Positions 9,335-18,066 of a DNA stretch of 64,000 bases are shown in pieces (the stretch's first letter is position 1; the number at the start of each line of letters is the position of its first letter). Location: positions 62,001 to 126,000 of the forward strand of contig NZ_JPQU01000023.1 in NCBI RefSeq assembly GCF_000737245.1, written 5' to 3'. The notes below the pieces were generated by a model, which did no database searches, was not told where the DNA came from, and saw only the letters and a program-made list of their open reading frames with translations. The DNA comes from Pseudomonas syringae (lineage in GTDB: Bacteria > Pseudomonadota > Gammaproteobacteria > Pseudomonadales > Pseudomonadaceae). Position numbers and translations under genes: made by a program.

Positions 9335-11158
9335 CTACTCGCTGTGCAGGTTTGCATAAATCGACTCTGCAAGCTTTTTACTGATTCCGGGCGCTTTTGC
9401 TATTTCTTCGATGCTTGCGCGGCTCAGTTCCTGCAGTCCACCGAAGTGCTTGAGCAGGTCCCGACGCCTCGTGGGCCCCACCCCCGCTACACCTTCAAGG
9501 GTTGAAGTCCGGCGGGTTTTGCCGCGTCGTGCCCTGTGTCCGGTAATTGCAAAACGGTGGGCTTCATCCCGTATCTGCTGAATCAAGTGCAGTGCCGGAG
9601 AATCCCCTGGCAAGGTGAACTCATGGGCAGCATCGTTCAGGTACAGGGTTTCGAAACCGGCCTTGCGCGTTGCACCTTTGGCGACACCCAGCAGGATCAG
9701 GTCGGGAACCGCCAGCTCATTCAGTACATCGCGGGCCATGGATAACTGCCCTTTACCACCGTCCACCAGCAGAATGTCCGGAAGCTTGCCTTCCCCGTCC
9801 TTGAGCTTGCTGAAACGCCGGGTCAACGCCTGATGCATCGCCGCATAGTCATCGCCTGCGGTCACACCTTCGATGTTGTATCGACGATAGTCGGCTTTGA
9901 TCGGCCCGTCCGGTCCGAAAACCACACAGGACGCCACTGTCGCTTCACCACTGGAGTGGCTGATGTCGTAACACTCAAGACGCAGCGGTGGTTCATCCAG
10001 CTTCAGTACCTGGGCCAGCGCATCGAACCGCGCGGCCACATGTTGTCGATCGGCCAGACGTGCCGATAACGCCTGTTCGGCATTGGTGACCGCCATCTGC
10101 TGCCAGCGCGCACGGGTACCGCGCACACGGTGGCTGATGACCAGCTCACGGCCGCGGGACTCTTCAATGGCGTCAATCAGCGTCGGGAAATCTTCGTGCA
10201 GTACGTTAACAATCACTTCGCTCGGCAGCTCGCGATCCACGCCGCCGAGAAAGTACTGCGATAGAAAGGCTGACATGACTTCGCCCACTTCTTCCTCGAT
10301 GCCGACCTGAGGGAAGAAGTTCTTGCTGCCCAGCACTCTGCCACCGCGCACGCTGATCAAATGCACGCAGGCACCGCCCGGGTTGACGAAGGCGGCCACG
10401 ACATCCACATCACCAGTGCCGCCTTCCATGCTTTGCTGGTCCTGGACACGGCGCAACAACGCAATCTGGTCACGCAATTCGGCAGCCCGCTCAAAATCCA
10501 GGCTCATGGCTGCCTTTTCCATCGACGCGTTCAATTCGTCGGTCAGCGTGTTGCTGCGCCCTTCGAGAAACATGATCGAGTGGCGGACATCTTCGGCATA
10601 GACGTCCGGCTCCACCAGCCCGACGCAAGGCCCTTTGCAACGCTTGATCTGGTACTGCAGACAAGGTCGTGTACGGTTCTTGTAGTAGCTGTCTTCGCAC
10701 TGGCGAACCAGAAACGTCTTCTGCATCAAGCTCAGACTTTCACGCACAGCCCCGGCGCTTGGATAAGGACCGAAATACCGCCCTTTGGCTTTCTTCGCGC
10801 CGCGGTGAATGCTCAAGCGCGGGAAATTGCCGTCCGATAGATAAACGTAAGGATAGGATTTGTCGTCGCGCAGCAGGATGTTGTAAGGCGGACGCCATTC
10901 CTTGATCAGCGTCTGCTCAAGCAGCAAGGCTTCTGTTTCGTTGGCCGTGATGGTGGTTTCGATCTGCGCGATGCGCGCCACTAGAGCGCTGGTTTTCGGC
11001 GCATGGCCAGTCTTGCGAAAGTAGCTCGCCAGACGGTTTTTCAGATTTTTGGCTTTGCCCACGTAAAGCAGACGTGCCTCGGCATCGAACATTCGATACA
11101 CGCCAGGACGGCCGCTACAGGTTGCAAGAAAGACACTGGGGTCAAACGGTTGGTTCAT
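9335..11158 (-). CDS. uvrC: excinuclease ABC subunit C
   Basis: UvrC (607 residues) makes both incisions in nucleotide excision repair. It shows the N-terminal GIY-YIG nuclease core ([20 protein letters not shown] near residue 18), the UVR motif ([20 protein letters not shown] near residue 205), the RNase H-like C-terminal nuclease ([12 protein letters not shown] near 378) and a terminal helix-hairpin-helix pair. ATG 11158 leaves one base between the gacA stop and uvrC, so the two genes are translationally coupled, the classic Pseudomonas gacA–uvrC arrangement. Confidence 0.97.
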   Translation of the reverse strand: MNQPFDPSVFLATCSGRPGVYRMFDAEARLLYVGKAKNLKNRLASYFRKTGHAPKTSALVARIAQIETTITANETEALLLEQTLIKEWRPPYNILLRDDKSYPYVYLSDGNFPRLSIHRGAKKAKGRYFGPYPSAGAVRESLSLMQKTFLVRQCEDSYYKNRTRPCLQYQIKRCKGPCVGLVEPDVYAEDVRHSIMFLEGRSNTLTDELNASMEKAAMSLDFERAAELRDQIALLRRVQDQQSMEGGTGDVDVVAAFVNPGGACVHLISVRGGRVLGSKNFFPQVGIEEEVGEVMSAFLSQYFLGGVDRELPSEVIVNVLHEDFPTLIDAIEESRGRELVISHRVRGTRARWQQMAVTNAEQALSARLADRQHVAARFDALAQVLKLDEPPLRLECYDISHSSGEATVASCVVFGPDGPIKADYRRYNIEGVTAGDDYAAMHQALTRRFSKLKDGEGKLPDILLVDGGKGQLSMARDVLNELAVPDLILLGVAKGATRKAGFETLYLNDAAHEFTLPGDSPALHLIQQIRDEAHRFAITGHRARRGKTRRTSTLEGVAGVGPTRRRDLLKHFGGLQELSRASIEEIAKAPGISKKLAESIYANLHSE

Positions 11159-11159
11159 T

Positions 11160-11804
11160 TCAGGCGCTGGCATCGACCATGCCGTGACGTACCGCTAATA
11201 AAGCCAATTCAACATCGCTGCTGATCGAGAGCTTCTCAAAGATACGGTAACGGTAGGTATTAACGGTTTTGGGAGAAAGGCATAGCTTATCGGAAATAGC
11301 CTGCACTTTCTGGCAGCCGACGATCATCAGCGCGATCTGGATTTCACGCTCTGACAGAAGGTCGAAAGGAGAGTTGTTCACTTGGGGCTGAAAAGACTTC
11401 AGGGCCAACTGCTGAGCGATTTGCGGACTGATGTAGCGTTGTCCGGCAAACACCAGGCGAATGGCCTGGACCATTTCCGCAAGTCCGGCACCTTTGGTCA
11501 TGTATCCAGCAGCCCCGGCCTGAAGCAGACGCGTGGGGAACGGGTCTTCTTCACAGACTGTGACCGCAACGACTTTTATCTCCGGGTGGCTACGCAACAT
11601 CTTGCGCGTGGCTTCAAGGCCGCCGATGCCAGGCATCTTGACATCCATCAGCACCACATCCGGTTTCAACTCACGGGCTTTCTTAAGTGATTCCTCACCC
11701 GAATCGGCTTGCCCAACTACCTGCAGGCCATCTATGTCGGCCAACATACGGGTGATGCCTGTCCGAACAAGATCATGGTCATCAACAACTAGCACCTTAA
11801 TCAA
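11160..11804 (-). CDS. gacA: response regulator GacA
   Basis: GacA (214 residues) is the DNA-binding partner of the GacS sensor; it controls the small RNAs that titrate Rsm proteins and thereby secondary metabolism. The receiver domain (residues 1–120) has the phospho-acceptor Asp54 in VLMDVKMPG, acidic residues Asp8-Asp9 and the conserved Lys near 104. The LuxR/FixJ helix-turn-helix is at about residues 148–205 ([32 protein letters not shown]). It sits directly upstream of uvrC. Confidence 0.97.
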   Translation of the reverse strand: MIKVLVVDDHDLVRTGITRMLADIDGLQVVGQADSGEESLKKARELKPDVVLMDVKMPGIGGLEATRKMLRSHPEIKVVAVTVCEEDPFPTRLLQAGAAGYMTKGAGLAEMVQAIRLVFAGQRYISPQIAQQLALKSFQPQVNNSPFDLLSEREIQIALMIVGCQKVQAISDKLCLSPKTVNTYRYRIFEKLSISSDVELALLAVRHGMVDASA

Positions 11805-11850
11805 GCAGACACCTCACGCAACGGTCATATCGAATGCTGGTCACCATAGC

Positions 11851-11894
11851 AAAAACAGAGAGCCGGACCTAGCGTAATGCAAAGTCTGGCTCTC
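11851..11894 (-). terminator. probable terminator for the leftward XRE repressor gene
   Basis: GAGAGCCGGAC (11858–11868) pairs with GTCTGGCTCTC (11884–11894), an 11-bp stem with one G·T pair. On the minus strand it is followed by a run of five Ts (AAAAA on + at 11851–11855). It lies 47 bp past the repressor stop and 46 bp upstream of gacA, so it should isolate gacA from the phage-type gene. Confidence 0.7.
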
Positions 11895-11941
11895 ATTAAT
11901 TGCCAATACTGCTTTTACAGGCTCTAGCGCCTGCCTGTTAG

Positions 11942-12310
11942 TTAGCTGTCGTCCCGGGTATCGGACTTCGATCTGACCGCATAGGAAGCAGACAGCTCAG
12001 CCATGGTCATGGTCAGGCGCTTGATCGCATCCTGATCTTCCTTGTGCAGCGTTCGGTAGCTGCCAAGGACCTTCTCCTCAGAATTACTCAGATTGTCGAC
12101 GGGTACCGGAGTAGGGTTTCCGGTCAGTACGAACAATATATCGACGCCCTTTGCCGCAACGGCAGCAAGGTAGTCGGCCTTTGGCGCACGATCGCCACTT
12201 TCGTACTTGCCTTGAGCGTTAGCTTCCACACCACCGATTTCGCCGAAAGCTCGCTGAGACAAGCCCAAGCGCTCCCTTTCTTTTCTTAGTCGGGAACCAA
12301 TTCCACTCAT
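11942..12310 (-). CDS. XRE-family phage-type transcriptional repressor
   Basis: This 122-residue protein begins MSGIGSRLRKERERLGLSQR, and the Cro/CI helix-turn-helix covers about residues 4–60. The C-terminal half is short and has no LexA-like Ser/Lys peptidase, so it should not be RecA-cleavable. ATG 12310 is chosen because the domain begins there; codons further upstream lie in the probable operator. It is divergent from the gp16-like gene at 12392, the layout of a CI/Cro control switch. Target genes are unknown; no structural phage genes are nearby. Confidence 0.8.
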   Translation of the reverse strand: MSGIGSRLRKERERLGLSQRAFGEIGGVEANAQGKYESGDRAPKADYLAAVAAKGVDILFVLTGNPTPVPVDNLSNSEEKVLGSYRTLHKEDQDAIKRLTMTMAELSASYAVRSKSDTRDDS

Positions 12311-12391
12311 TTGAATGCACATTCCTGTTGACCCCATCCTTACGAATGGTAGAATCGAGATAAATTAAACTGATTTGAACGGTTTTGAACT
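12311..12391. promoter_or_regulatory. divergent control region of the XRE/gp16-like pair
   Basis: This 81-bp AT-rich spacer separates two divergent phage-type genes. The motif TTTGAA occurs three times: at the edge of the repressor start (12310–12315) and as the heptamer TTTGAAC at 12374 and 12384, exactly 10 bp apart. Same-face direct repeats over the rightward start suggest repressor half-sites. No Shine–Dalgarno is visible before ATG 12392. Confidence 0.45.
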
Positions 12392-12625
12392 ATGCCCGGA
12401 ATACGTACGGCTGCACAAGCCAAGGAGTGGCTTGAACAACAAGGCAAATCTGTTCAAGAGTTTGCTCGTGAGAACAGCATTGACCCGGCGACGACTTATC
12501 AGGTGCTGTCGGGTCGCAAGAAAGGCCGACGCGGTGAAGCCCACAAAGTGGCGGTGCTGTTGGGCATGAAAATCGGCAGCATCCCTACCCCCGCTGAATC
12601 CCAGGGCGATGCCGTTACCAAATAG
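12392..12625 (+). CDS. BcepMu gp16-like phage-associated DNA-binding protein
   Basis: This 77-residue protein has the pattern of the small BcepMu gp16 family found next to phage repressors: an N-terminal TAAQAKEWLEQQGKSVQEFA helix pair, then YQVLSGRKKGRRGEAHKVAV and LLG. The helix-turn-helix (residues 20–58) suggests DNA binding, perhaps in a Cro- or Ner-like role. The ATG follows TTTGAACT with no ribosome binding site, which suggests a leaderless or weakly translated message. It is probably half of a relic phage switch inserted between gacA and the DAHP synthase. Confidence 0.7.
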   Translation: MPGIRTAAQAKEWLEQQGKSVQEFARENSIDPATTYQVLSGRKKGRRGEAHKVAVLLGMKIGSIPTPAESQGDAVTK

Positions 12626-12813
12626 CGACGACCAGCGCTGTTATTTCAAGGGCGGGCCACGGGTAGCGCGAATGCACTGTGTCTGATCGTTGGTCACGCT
12701 GTGAAACTGGATCCCGCCTCCTGCCGTCTCGCATCTTGTTGGATTATTGATAATTCCCATTGAATCCTCCGACTCGGCTGAAGTAAGCTCGCCGAACCCA
12801 ACGGAGACAAAGC

Positions 12814-12957
12814 ATGTTGCTATCACTTTCACAGTTACTGCTGCCGACCGGCGTTCAACGCCTGGTTGCACGTGCGGCTGTGCCTGTGGGATCTGTTGAC
12901 GACGTTGTAAGCGGTCATTTTTATTTTGGGTATTGGTATAGCCACTGGCGCGCCTGA
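12814..12957 (+). CDS. aromatic amino acid leader peptide upstream of DAHP synthase
   Basis: A 47-codon ORF starts at ATG 12814 with GGAG at 12803–12806 and ends at TGA 12955–12957. Residues 35–45 read HFYFGYWYSHW: two Phe, three Tyr and two Trp codons within ten residues, which is far above chance. An intrinsic terminator begins 49 bp after the stop and the DAHP synthase gene lies downstream. This is the classical layout of ribosome-mediated attenuation: stalling at aromatic codons when charged tRNA is scarce would favour an antiterminator. The N-terminal half is Leu-rich and shows no other recognisable feature. Function is inferred from architecture. Confidence 0.8.
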   Translation: MLLSLSQLLLPTGVQRLVARAAVPVGSVDDVVSGHFYFGYWYSHWRA

Positions 12958-13005
12958 TACCTAACCGGCGCCCAAATCAAGGGGACGCCAACCAGAGAAT
13001 TCTCT

Positions 13006-13043
13006 ACCCCCGGTCGGCTACCCGACCGGGGGTTTTGTTTTTC
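13006..13043 (+). terminator. attenuator: strong intrinsic terminator in the DAHP synthase leader
   Basis: CCCCCGGTCGG (13007–13017) pairs perfectly with CCGACCGGGGG (13022–13032) around a CTAC loop, with one more A–T pair at the base. TTTTGTTTTTT follows. It is one of the strongest terminators in the window yet lies between a leader peptide and a biosynthetic gene on the same strand, so it must be conditional for that gene to be expressed from the upstream promoter. ACCGG at 12964–12968 could pair with CCGGT at 13010–13014 inside the terminator arm, but this is too short to call an antiterminator without folding. Confidence 0.88.
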
Positions 13044-13093
13044 TGGCTTCCGTAAAAACCATTGAACATTCGATTAAACATGAGGAACACACC

Positions 13094-13246
13094 ATGACTT
13101 ACCGCCCTTATTACCGCTCCGACATCTGCTGCGCCTGGCGATTTAGCACCCTCCGTTCGGGACCAGCAGCCGCCTCCGACCGGTCACTTTCAGGTGGCAA
13201 TACATCGCAGCACGACCTTACGACACTTTGTCGAACACCCCAGTAG
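13094..13246 (+). CDS. second aromatic-containing small ORF upstream of DAHP synthase
   Basis: This 50-codon ORF starts at ATG 13094 (GAGG at 13082–13085) and ends at TAG 13244–13246. Its first 17 residues, MTYRPYYRSDICCAWRF, hold three Tyr, one Trp, one Phe and two Cys; the remaining 33 residues have no aromatic residue. It lies after the attenuator and its stop codon touches the hairpin that precedes the DAHP synthase ribosome binding site. It may be a second leader acting on translation or RNA stability. It could also be a small coupled protein; I recognise no family. Confidence 0.6.
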   Translation: MTYRPYYRSDICCAWRFSTLRSGPAAASDRSLSGGNTSQHDLTTLCRTPQ

Positions 13247-13280
13247 GGCTGCGCGGGATAGACCCGCCAGCCCCAGGAAG
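13247..13280 (+). promoter_or_regulatory. hairpin abutting the DAHP synthase Shine–Dalgarno
   Basis: GGCTG-c-GCGGG (13247–13257) pairs with CCCGC-CAGCC (13263–13272): ten base pairs, one bulged C and an ATAGA loop. It begins at the base after the stop of the small ORF and ends 2–3 bases before AGGAAG at 13275–13280, the probable ribosome binding site for ATG 13289. No T tract follows, so it is not a terminator. A ribosome finishing the small ORF would cover it. Confidence 0.6.
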
Positions 13281-13288
13281 CAGAAGCC

Positions 13289-14368
13289 ATGAATTCGTCC
13301 GTCGCAATAAAGCCATCTGACCTGTCGCACTCCAGCCTCACCGTGCTCGACAGCCCGGCTCCCCACCGTTTGCCCACCGTCCAGCAACTGAAATCACAAC
13401 TCCCTCTGAGCATCGGATTGGGCGAGCAAGTTGCCGCCCATCGCCGCTCAGTACGCGCCATTCTTGATGGTGAAGACAGCCGTTTACTGCTGATAGTCGG
13501 TCCCTGCTCGATCCATGACCCACAATCGGCGCTGGAATATGCCGAGCGTCTCGCTGGCCTCGCTGACGAAGTGAGCGATCAGATGCTCCTGGTGATGCGA
13601 GCCTACGTTGAGAAACCTCGCACCACCGTCGGCTGGAAGGGCCTGGCTTACGATCCGATGCTCGATGGCAGCGACGACATGGCCCTGGGCCTGACGCTAT
13701 CACGCCAGCTGATGCTGGAAATGTTGCGTCTGGGTTTGCCCATCGCCACAGAAATCCTGCAACCGATGGCCGCGGGCTATTTCGACGATGTATTGAGCTG
13801 GGTGGCGATTGGCGCACGAACCACCGAATCCCAGATCCATCGGGAAATGGCCAGCGGTCTGCCAATGCCCGTTGGTTTCAAAAACGGCACGGATGGCGGC
13901 GTTGCCGTAGCCACAGATGCCATGCGCTCTGCTGCCCACGGGCATCGTCACTTCGGCACTGACCGTCACGGCCATCCGGCCATCATCGAAACCCAAGGCA
14001 ACCGGGATACCCATATCGTCCTGCGCGGTGGCAACAAAGGCCCGAACTACGATCAGCAAAGTGTGGCCAGGGTGCGGGCCGATCTGGCGAAAAACCGCAT
14101 TGCCGAACGGATCATGGTCGATTGCAGCCACGCCAACAGCGGCAAAGACCCGCTACGTCAGCCGCTGGTGTTCAATGATGTACTCAACCAGCGCCTGCAA
14201 GGCGATCAATCATTGATCGGAATGATGCTGGAAAGCCATCTGTTTGAAGGGTGCCAGCCCATCGGCGACTCGATGCGTTATGGGGTTTCGGTGACCGACG
14301 GTTGCCTCGGCTGGGACGCCACCGAAGACCTGCTGCGAAGCGCAGTGCAAAGGCTGCGCTACAGATAA
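13289..14368 (+). CDS. 3-deoxy-7-phosphoheptulonate (DAHP) synthase, type I
   Basis: This 359-residue enzyme condenses phosphoenolpyruvate and erythrose-4-phosphate in the first step of the shikimate pathway. It has the type I AroF/AroG/AroH hallmarks: LLIVGPCSIHDPQSALEYA (near residue 67), RAYVEKPRTTVGWKGL (near 108), GARTTESQIHREMASGLPMP (near 176, with FKNGTDG following) and IMVDCSHANSGKDP (near 270). The metal ligands Cys, His, Glu and Asp lie in these motifs. The N-terminal extension is of feedback-regulated length; which aromatic inhibits it cannot be read with confidence. The 330-bp leader ahead of it carries an attenuator, so regulation by aromatic amino acid supply is expected. Confidence 0.93.
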   Translation: MNSSVAIKPSDLSHSSLTVLDSPAPHRLPTVQQLKSQLPLSIGLGEQVAAHRRSVRAILDGEDSRLLLIVGPCSIHDPQSALEYAERLAGLADEVSDQMLLVMRAYVEKPRTTVGWKGLAYDPMLDGSDDMALGLTLSRQLMLEMLRLGLPIATEILQPMAAGYFDDVLSWVAIGARTTESQIHREMASGLPMPVGFKNGTDGGVAVATDAMRSAAHGHRHFGTDRHGHPAIIETQGNRDTHIVLRGGNKGPNYDQQSVARVRADLAKNRIAERIMVDCSHANSGKDPLRQPLVFNDVLNQRLQGDQSLIGMMLESHLFEGCQPIGDSMRYGVSVTDGCLGWDATEDLLRSAVQRLRYR

Positions 14369-14507
14369 TCAACGCCGGGTCAACGTCAGCGGATGTCAAA
14401 AAAGAGGCAGCGGACTTGGCCCAGCCAGGTTCGCGCTGGAACTTTTATCGCAAATGCTTCCCTTAATCCGGTAGGCTCTTTCTTTTTTTTGACAGGAGTA
14501 ACTCCCC

Positions 14508-14789
14508 ATGGCTAAAGCCACTGCCCGCCACATCCTCGTTTCCAGCGAAGAGAAGTGCAACGAACTCAAAGCTCAAATCGAAGGCGGTGCTGATTTTGCA
14601 GAAGTCGCGAAATCCAACTCGAGCTGCCCGTCAAGCCGCCAAGGTGGCGATCTGGGTTCTTTTGGCCCTGGTCAAATGGTCAAGGAATTCGACACTGTTG
14701 TGTTCAGCGCGCCAGTCAATGTCGTGCAAGGCCCGGTGAAAACTCAGTTCGGTTATCACCTGCTGGAAGTGACCAGCCGCCAGGATTGA
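14508..14789 (+). CDS. ppiC: parvulin-type peptidyl-prolyl cis-trans isomerase
   Basis: This 93-residue single-domain parvulin begins MAKATARHILVSSEEKCNEL and has the PpiC core: SSRQGGDLGSFGPGQMVKEF near residue 43, and the C-terminal VKTQFGYHLLEV. It isomerises Xaa-Pro bonds in the cytoplasm; no signal peptide is present. AGGAG lies 8 bp before the ATG. An intrinsic terminator follows. A diverged second parvulin is encoded at 26214. Confidence 0.93.
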   Translation: MAKATARHILVSSEEKCNELKAQIEGGADFAEVAKSNSSCPSSRQGGDLGSFGPGQMVKEFDTVVFSAPVNVVQGPVKTQFGYHLLEVTSRQD

Positions 14790-14811
14790 TTCCTCGCAGT
14801 TGATTCAGAGT

Positions 14812-14839
14812 ACGGCCCGCTGAGAAGCGGGCCGTTTTT
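14812..14839 (+). terminator. intrinsic terminator after ppiC
   Basis: ACGGCCCGC-TGAGAA-GCGGGCCGT forms a 9-bp perfect stem followed by TTTTG, 22 bp after the ppiC stop. It separates ppiC from the Yej operon. Confidence 0.88.
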
Positions 14840-14844
14840 GTTTG

Positions 14845-14936
14845 TCGCGCTCCTAAAGGTGCGGCGTCGCCTCAGGATCGCGGCGTGCCTGACACACCGC
14901 CATCGCGGCCTCTCGGTGCACGGGCGCTCCTACAGA
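14845..14936. repeat. diverged REP-like inverted element
   Basis: The 337-bp gap between ppiC and the Yej operon holds the terminator and this element. CGCGCTCCTAAAGG and GGGCGCTCCTAC mark its edges, with GCGGCGTCGC/GATCGCGGCGTG inside, recalling the ends of the family A repeats. The arms are imperfect. The rest of the gap (14940–15126) presumably holds the operon promoter, but I cannot place it. Confidence 0.4.
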
Positions 14937-15126
14937 AGCTACGCGGCAAGCAAATTGCTGTGTTTTGGCACAACCCCCGTTTGTGCACGGCAAACATCAA
15001 TGACATCTTGGCTGCGCATCATCTGGTTACAAACGTCCCCGGGTTCCGGTACCTTGTTTCCTGCGGTTCCATCACCCTGCCCTTAACCCTGATAGTCGCC
15101 TGCGGACATCAGTCAGGATTCGTGTA

Positions 15127-16995
15127 ATGCGTTTTGTTTCTACATCGCTGATCGCTTTCATATTGACCTTGTCGTCAGGCTTACAACCCTCATTCGCTGC
15201 TGCTCAACACGCCCTGACGGTCTATGGCGAGGCGCCCCGCTACCCGGCAAACTTCGCGCATTTCGACTATGTAAATCCCGATGCGCCAAAAGGAGGAAGC
15301 ATGCGACGTTCTGCCCAGGAAATCGGGCAGTTCGATCATCTGATCCCCTACATTGATAAAGGTACCGGGGTTTCACAGATCAACGGCATGCTGTATTCCC
15401 CGCTGGCGGTTCGCTCGCTGGATGAGCCCTACACCGTATATGGGCTGGTGGCGGAAAAAATGGAGCGCGGTGCCGACGGCTTGTCGCTGAGGTTTTTCAT
15501 CAACCCCAAAGCGCGCTTTGCCGATAACACGCCCATCACTGCCGAGGATGTGCGCTACAGCTACAACTTGTTGATGACCCAGGGCAGTCTCTCCTACCGC
15601 ACCGAATTCCAGGACATCAAAGGGGTGGAAGTCGAATCGCCGACACAGATCCGCTTTGACTTCAAAAGCAACGAGAACCGCAGCCTGCCGCTGGACCTGG
15701 CGTCTATTCCAGTCCTGCCGGAGCATTGGTGGAAAAGCCGCGACTTTGCCAGCGGTGCCGGGTTCGAAGCCCCGCTCGGCAGCGGGCCTTATACCGTCGC
15801 CAAAGTCGATCCAGGACGCAGCATCACCTTCGCCCGTAACCCGAATTGGTGGGCCAGGGATTTGCCGGTCAATCGCGGCATTTACAACTTTGATACCTTC
15901 AGCGTCGAGTACTTTGGCGATACCGACGTCGCCCGCCAGGTGCTCAAGGGCGGCGCCTACGACTACAACCGCGAATACTCGGCCACAGCCTATTCGATTC
16001 TTTACGACGGTCCGGCGCTCACCGACGGGCTTCTGCAAAAAGCTCATCTGGCCAAGGGCGCGGTACAGAGCTCCCAGGGTTTTGTCTTTAATCTGGATCG
16101 GCCGATGTTCCAGGATCGGCGGGTGCGTCAGGCGCTGGCGATGCTCTGGGACTTCGAATGGACCAACCGGCAAATGATGCGCAACATGTACATCCGCCAG
16201 AACAGCTACTTTTCCAATTCCGCGCTGGCCGCATCGGAGCTGCCGACGGCCGCCGAATTGAAGATCCTCGAACCTCTGCGAGATAAAGTCCCGCCAGAAG
16301 TTTTCGATAAAGTCTTTCATGCACCCAAGACCGATGCCAGCGGCTTTATCAGGGATAAGCAGCTGCAAGCGCTGGCCCTCCTGCAAGAAGCTGGCTGGAG
16401 GCCTGAGGGTGATCATCTGGTCAACGCCAAGGGTGAGCCGCTGAGCTTCACGTTCCTCAATGCTCAAGCGGGTTTCGAAAAAATACTCCTGCCCTACAAG
16501 CGCAACCTGGCGCAGATCGGGGTGAGCTTCGATATCCGGCGCATCGATTCAGCCCAATATATTAATCGGGTCATGGCCCGGGATTACGACATGATCGTCA
16601 CCGGCTATTCCGTCTCGACATCGCCGGGCATGGAGCTTTACAACAATTTCGGCTCAAAGGGCGCGCGCGATCCTGGCTCAAGCAACTACATGGTCTTGCA
16701 GGACCCGGCCGTGGATACGCTGATTGCTGGCCTGGTCGCCGCCGATCAGAAATCCACCATGGTGGATTACGCACACTGCCTGGACCGCGTGCTGCAATGG
16801 GGTTTCTACTGGATCCCCAATTATTACCCGCCCGGCTCATCGACCTTGTGGTGGAATCGTTTCGGCATTCCCAAGGTACAGGCCAGTAATGCCGAAGCCA
16901 TCGAGACCTGGTGGGAGGTCAGCCCGACTCCGCTGACCAATGAGCAGTTTGCTACCAAGCGCGGTGCATCAGCCATCGCTTCGGAGATGAAGTAA
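15127..16995 (+). CDS. yejA: periplasmic peptide-binding protein, YejA-like
   Basis: This 622-residue family 5 extracellular solute-binding protein has a signal peptide ending SFAAA near residue 25. AHFDYVNPDAPKGGSMRRSA near residue 45 is the YejA-type signature. Large size and the SBP_bac_5 repeat pattern (KNEN, LASIPVLPEHWW near 195) fit the YejA group, which carries oligopeptides and, in E. coli, microcin C. Its stop is followed at once by the permease ATG (TAAATG), so the four genes 15127–20673 form one tight operon. Confidence 0.9.
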   Translation: MRFVSTSLIAFILTLSSGLQPSFAAAQHALTVYGEAPRYPANFAHFDYVNPDAPKGGSMRRSAQEIGQFDHLIPYIDKGTGVSQINGMLYSPLAVRSLDEPYTVYGLVAEKMERGADGLSLRFFINPKARFADNTPITAEDVRYSYNLLMTQGSLSYRTEFQDIKGVEVESPTQIRFDFKSNENRSLPLDLASIPVLPEHWWKSRDFASGAGFEAPLGSGPYTVAKVDPGRSITFARNPNWWARDLPVNRGIYNFDTFSVEYFGDTDVARQVLKGGAYDYNREYSATAYSILYDGPALTDGLLQKAHLAKGAVQSSQGFVFNLDRPMFQDRRVRQALAMLWDFEWTNRQMMRNMYIRQNSYFSNSALAASELPTAAELKILEPLRDKVPPEVFDKVFHAPKTDASGFIRDKQLQALALLQEAGWRPEGDHLVNAKGEPLSFTFLNAQAGFEKILLPYKRNLAQIGVSFDIRRIDSAQYINRVMARDYDMIVTGYSVSTSPGMELYNNFGSKGARDPGSSNYMVLQDPAVDTLIAGLVAADQKSTMVDYAHCLDRVLQWGFYWIPNYYPPGSSTLWWNRFGIPKVQASNAEAIETWWEVSPTPLTNEQFATKRGASAIASEMK

Positions 16996-18066
16996 ATGCT
17001 CGGTTATCTCCTGCGACGACTTTTACTGATCATCCCCACCTTGCTGTGCATTCTGCTGGTGAATTTTTTCATCGTGCAGGCCGCACCTGGGGGGCCTGTT
17101 GAGCAAGCAATCGCCCGACTGCAAGGCATTGGTGGCGCCAGCGCCAGTGTCGGCAGCGCCCCCGCCGAATCGGTCAGCAACAGTTCGTCCCGTGCCGCTC
17201 GGGGCCTGGATCCGAAGTTGATCAAGGAGATCGAGCATCAGTACGGCTTCGACAAACCATTGCACGAACGCTTGTGGCTGATGTTGAAGAACTACGCGCA
17301 ACTGGATTTCGGCAACAGTTTCTTTCGCGGCGCCAGCGTGACCGATCTGATTCTGCAAAAGATGCCTGTCTCCATTTCCCTGGGGCTCTGGGCCACGCTG
17401 CTCACCTATCTGGTGTCAATTCCGCTGGGGATTCGCAAGGCCGTCAAGCATGGCAGCCAGTTCGACATCTGGAGCAGCACCGCGATCATCATCGGCTACG
17501 CCATGCCGGCCTTTCTCTTCGCCATGCTGCTGGTGGTGGTATTCGCGGGGGGCACGTCGCTCAACTGGTTTCCGGTACGCGGGCTGGTGTCGGAGAATTT
17601 CGAGCAGATGAGCCTTACCGGCAAAATAGCCGATTACTTCTGGCATCTGGTATTGCCAGTGGCATCGCTGGTGATTGGTGGCTTTGCAACGCTGACCATC
17701 CTCACCAAGAACTCCTTCCTCAATGAGATCACTCGCCAGTACGTGGTGACCGCGCGAGCCAAAGGCTTGAGCGAGCGCCGAGTGCTGTACGGGCATGTGT
17801 TCCGCAACGCCATGCTGTTGGTGGTGGCGGGCATTCCCCAGGCGTTCATCAGTGTGTTCTTTGCGGGCTCGCTGTTGATCGAAGTGATTTTCTCCCTCGA
17901 TGGCCTCGGACGCATGAGTTATGAAGCGGCTGTATCCAGAGACTACCCGGTGGTGTTCGGCTCATTGTTCATCTTCACGCTGTTCGGCCTGCTGATTAAG
18001 CTGGTGGGCGACATCTGCTATACCCTGGTGGACCCAAGAATCGACTTCAGTGCGAGGAACGTCTGA
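16996..18066 (+). CDS. yejB: peptide ABC transporter permease, YejB-like
   Basis: This 356-residue inner-membrane permease belongs to the DppB/OppB family. It has an N-terminal helix ([20 protein letters not shown]), a periplasmic loop longer than in DppB, as in YejB, and five more helices. The EAA motif ([20 protein letters not shown] and FRNA) near residue 253 contacts the ATPase. It begins directly after the yejA stop and overlaps yejE by one base. Confidence 0.92.
   Translation: MLGYLLRRLLLIIPTLLCILLVNFFIVQAAPGGPVEQAIARLQGIGGASASVGSAPAESVSNSSSRAARGLDPKLIKEIEHQYGFDKPLHERLWLMLKNYAQLDFGNSFFRGASVTDLILQKMPVSISLGLWATLLTYLVSIPLGIRKAVKHGSQFDIWSSTAIIIGYAMPAFLFAMLLVVVFAGGTSLNWFPVRGLVSENFEQMSLTGKIADYFWHLVLPVASLVIGGFATLTILTKNSFLNEITRQYVVTARAKGLSERRVLYGHVFRNAMLLVVAGIPQAFISVFFAGSLLIEVIFSLDGLGRMSYEAAVSRDYPVVFGSLFIFTLFGLLIKLVGDICYTLVDPRIDFSARNV

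Noticed and set aside
12641..12871. 76-codon minus-strand open frame between the phage-type gene and the leader peptide
   Set aside because: It overlaps the leader peptide start region, lacks a ribosome binding site and has no recognisable features.
15373..16467. 364-codon open frame on the minus strand
   Set aside because: It is fully contained in yejA in another frame, its translation has no recognisable motif, and its length is explained by the high GC third positions of yejA.
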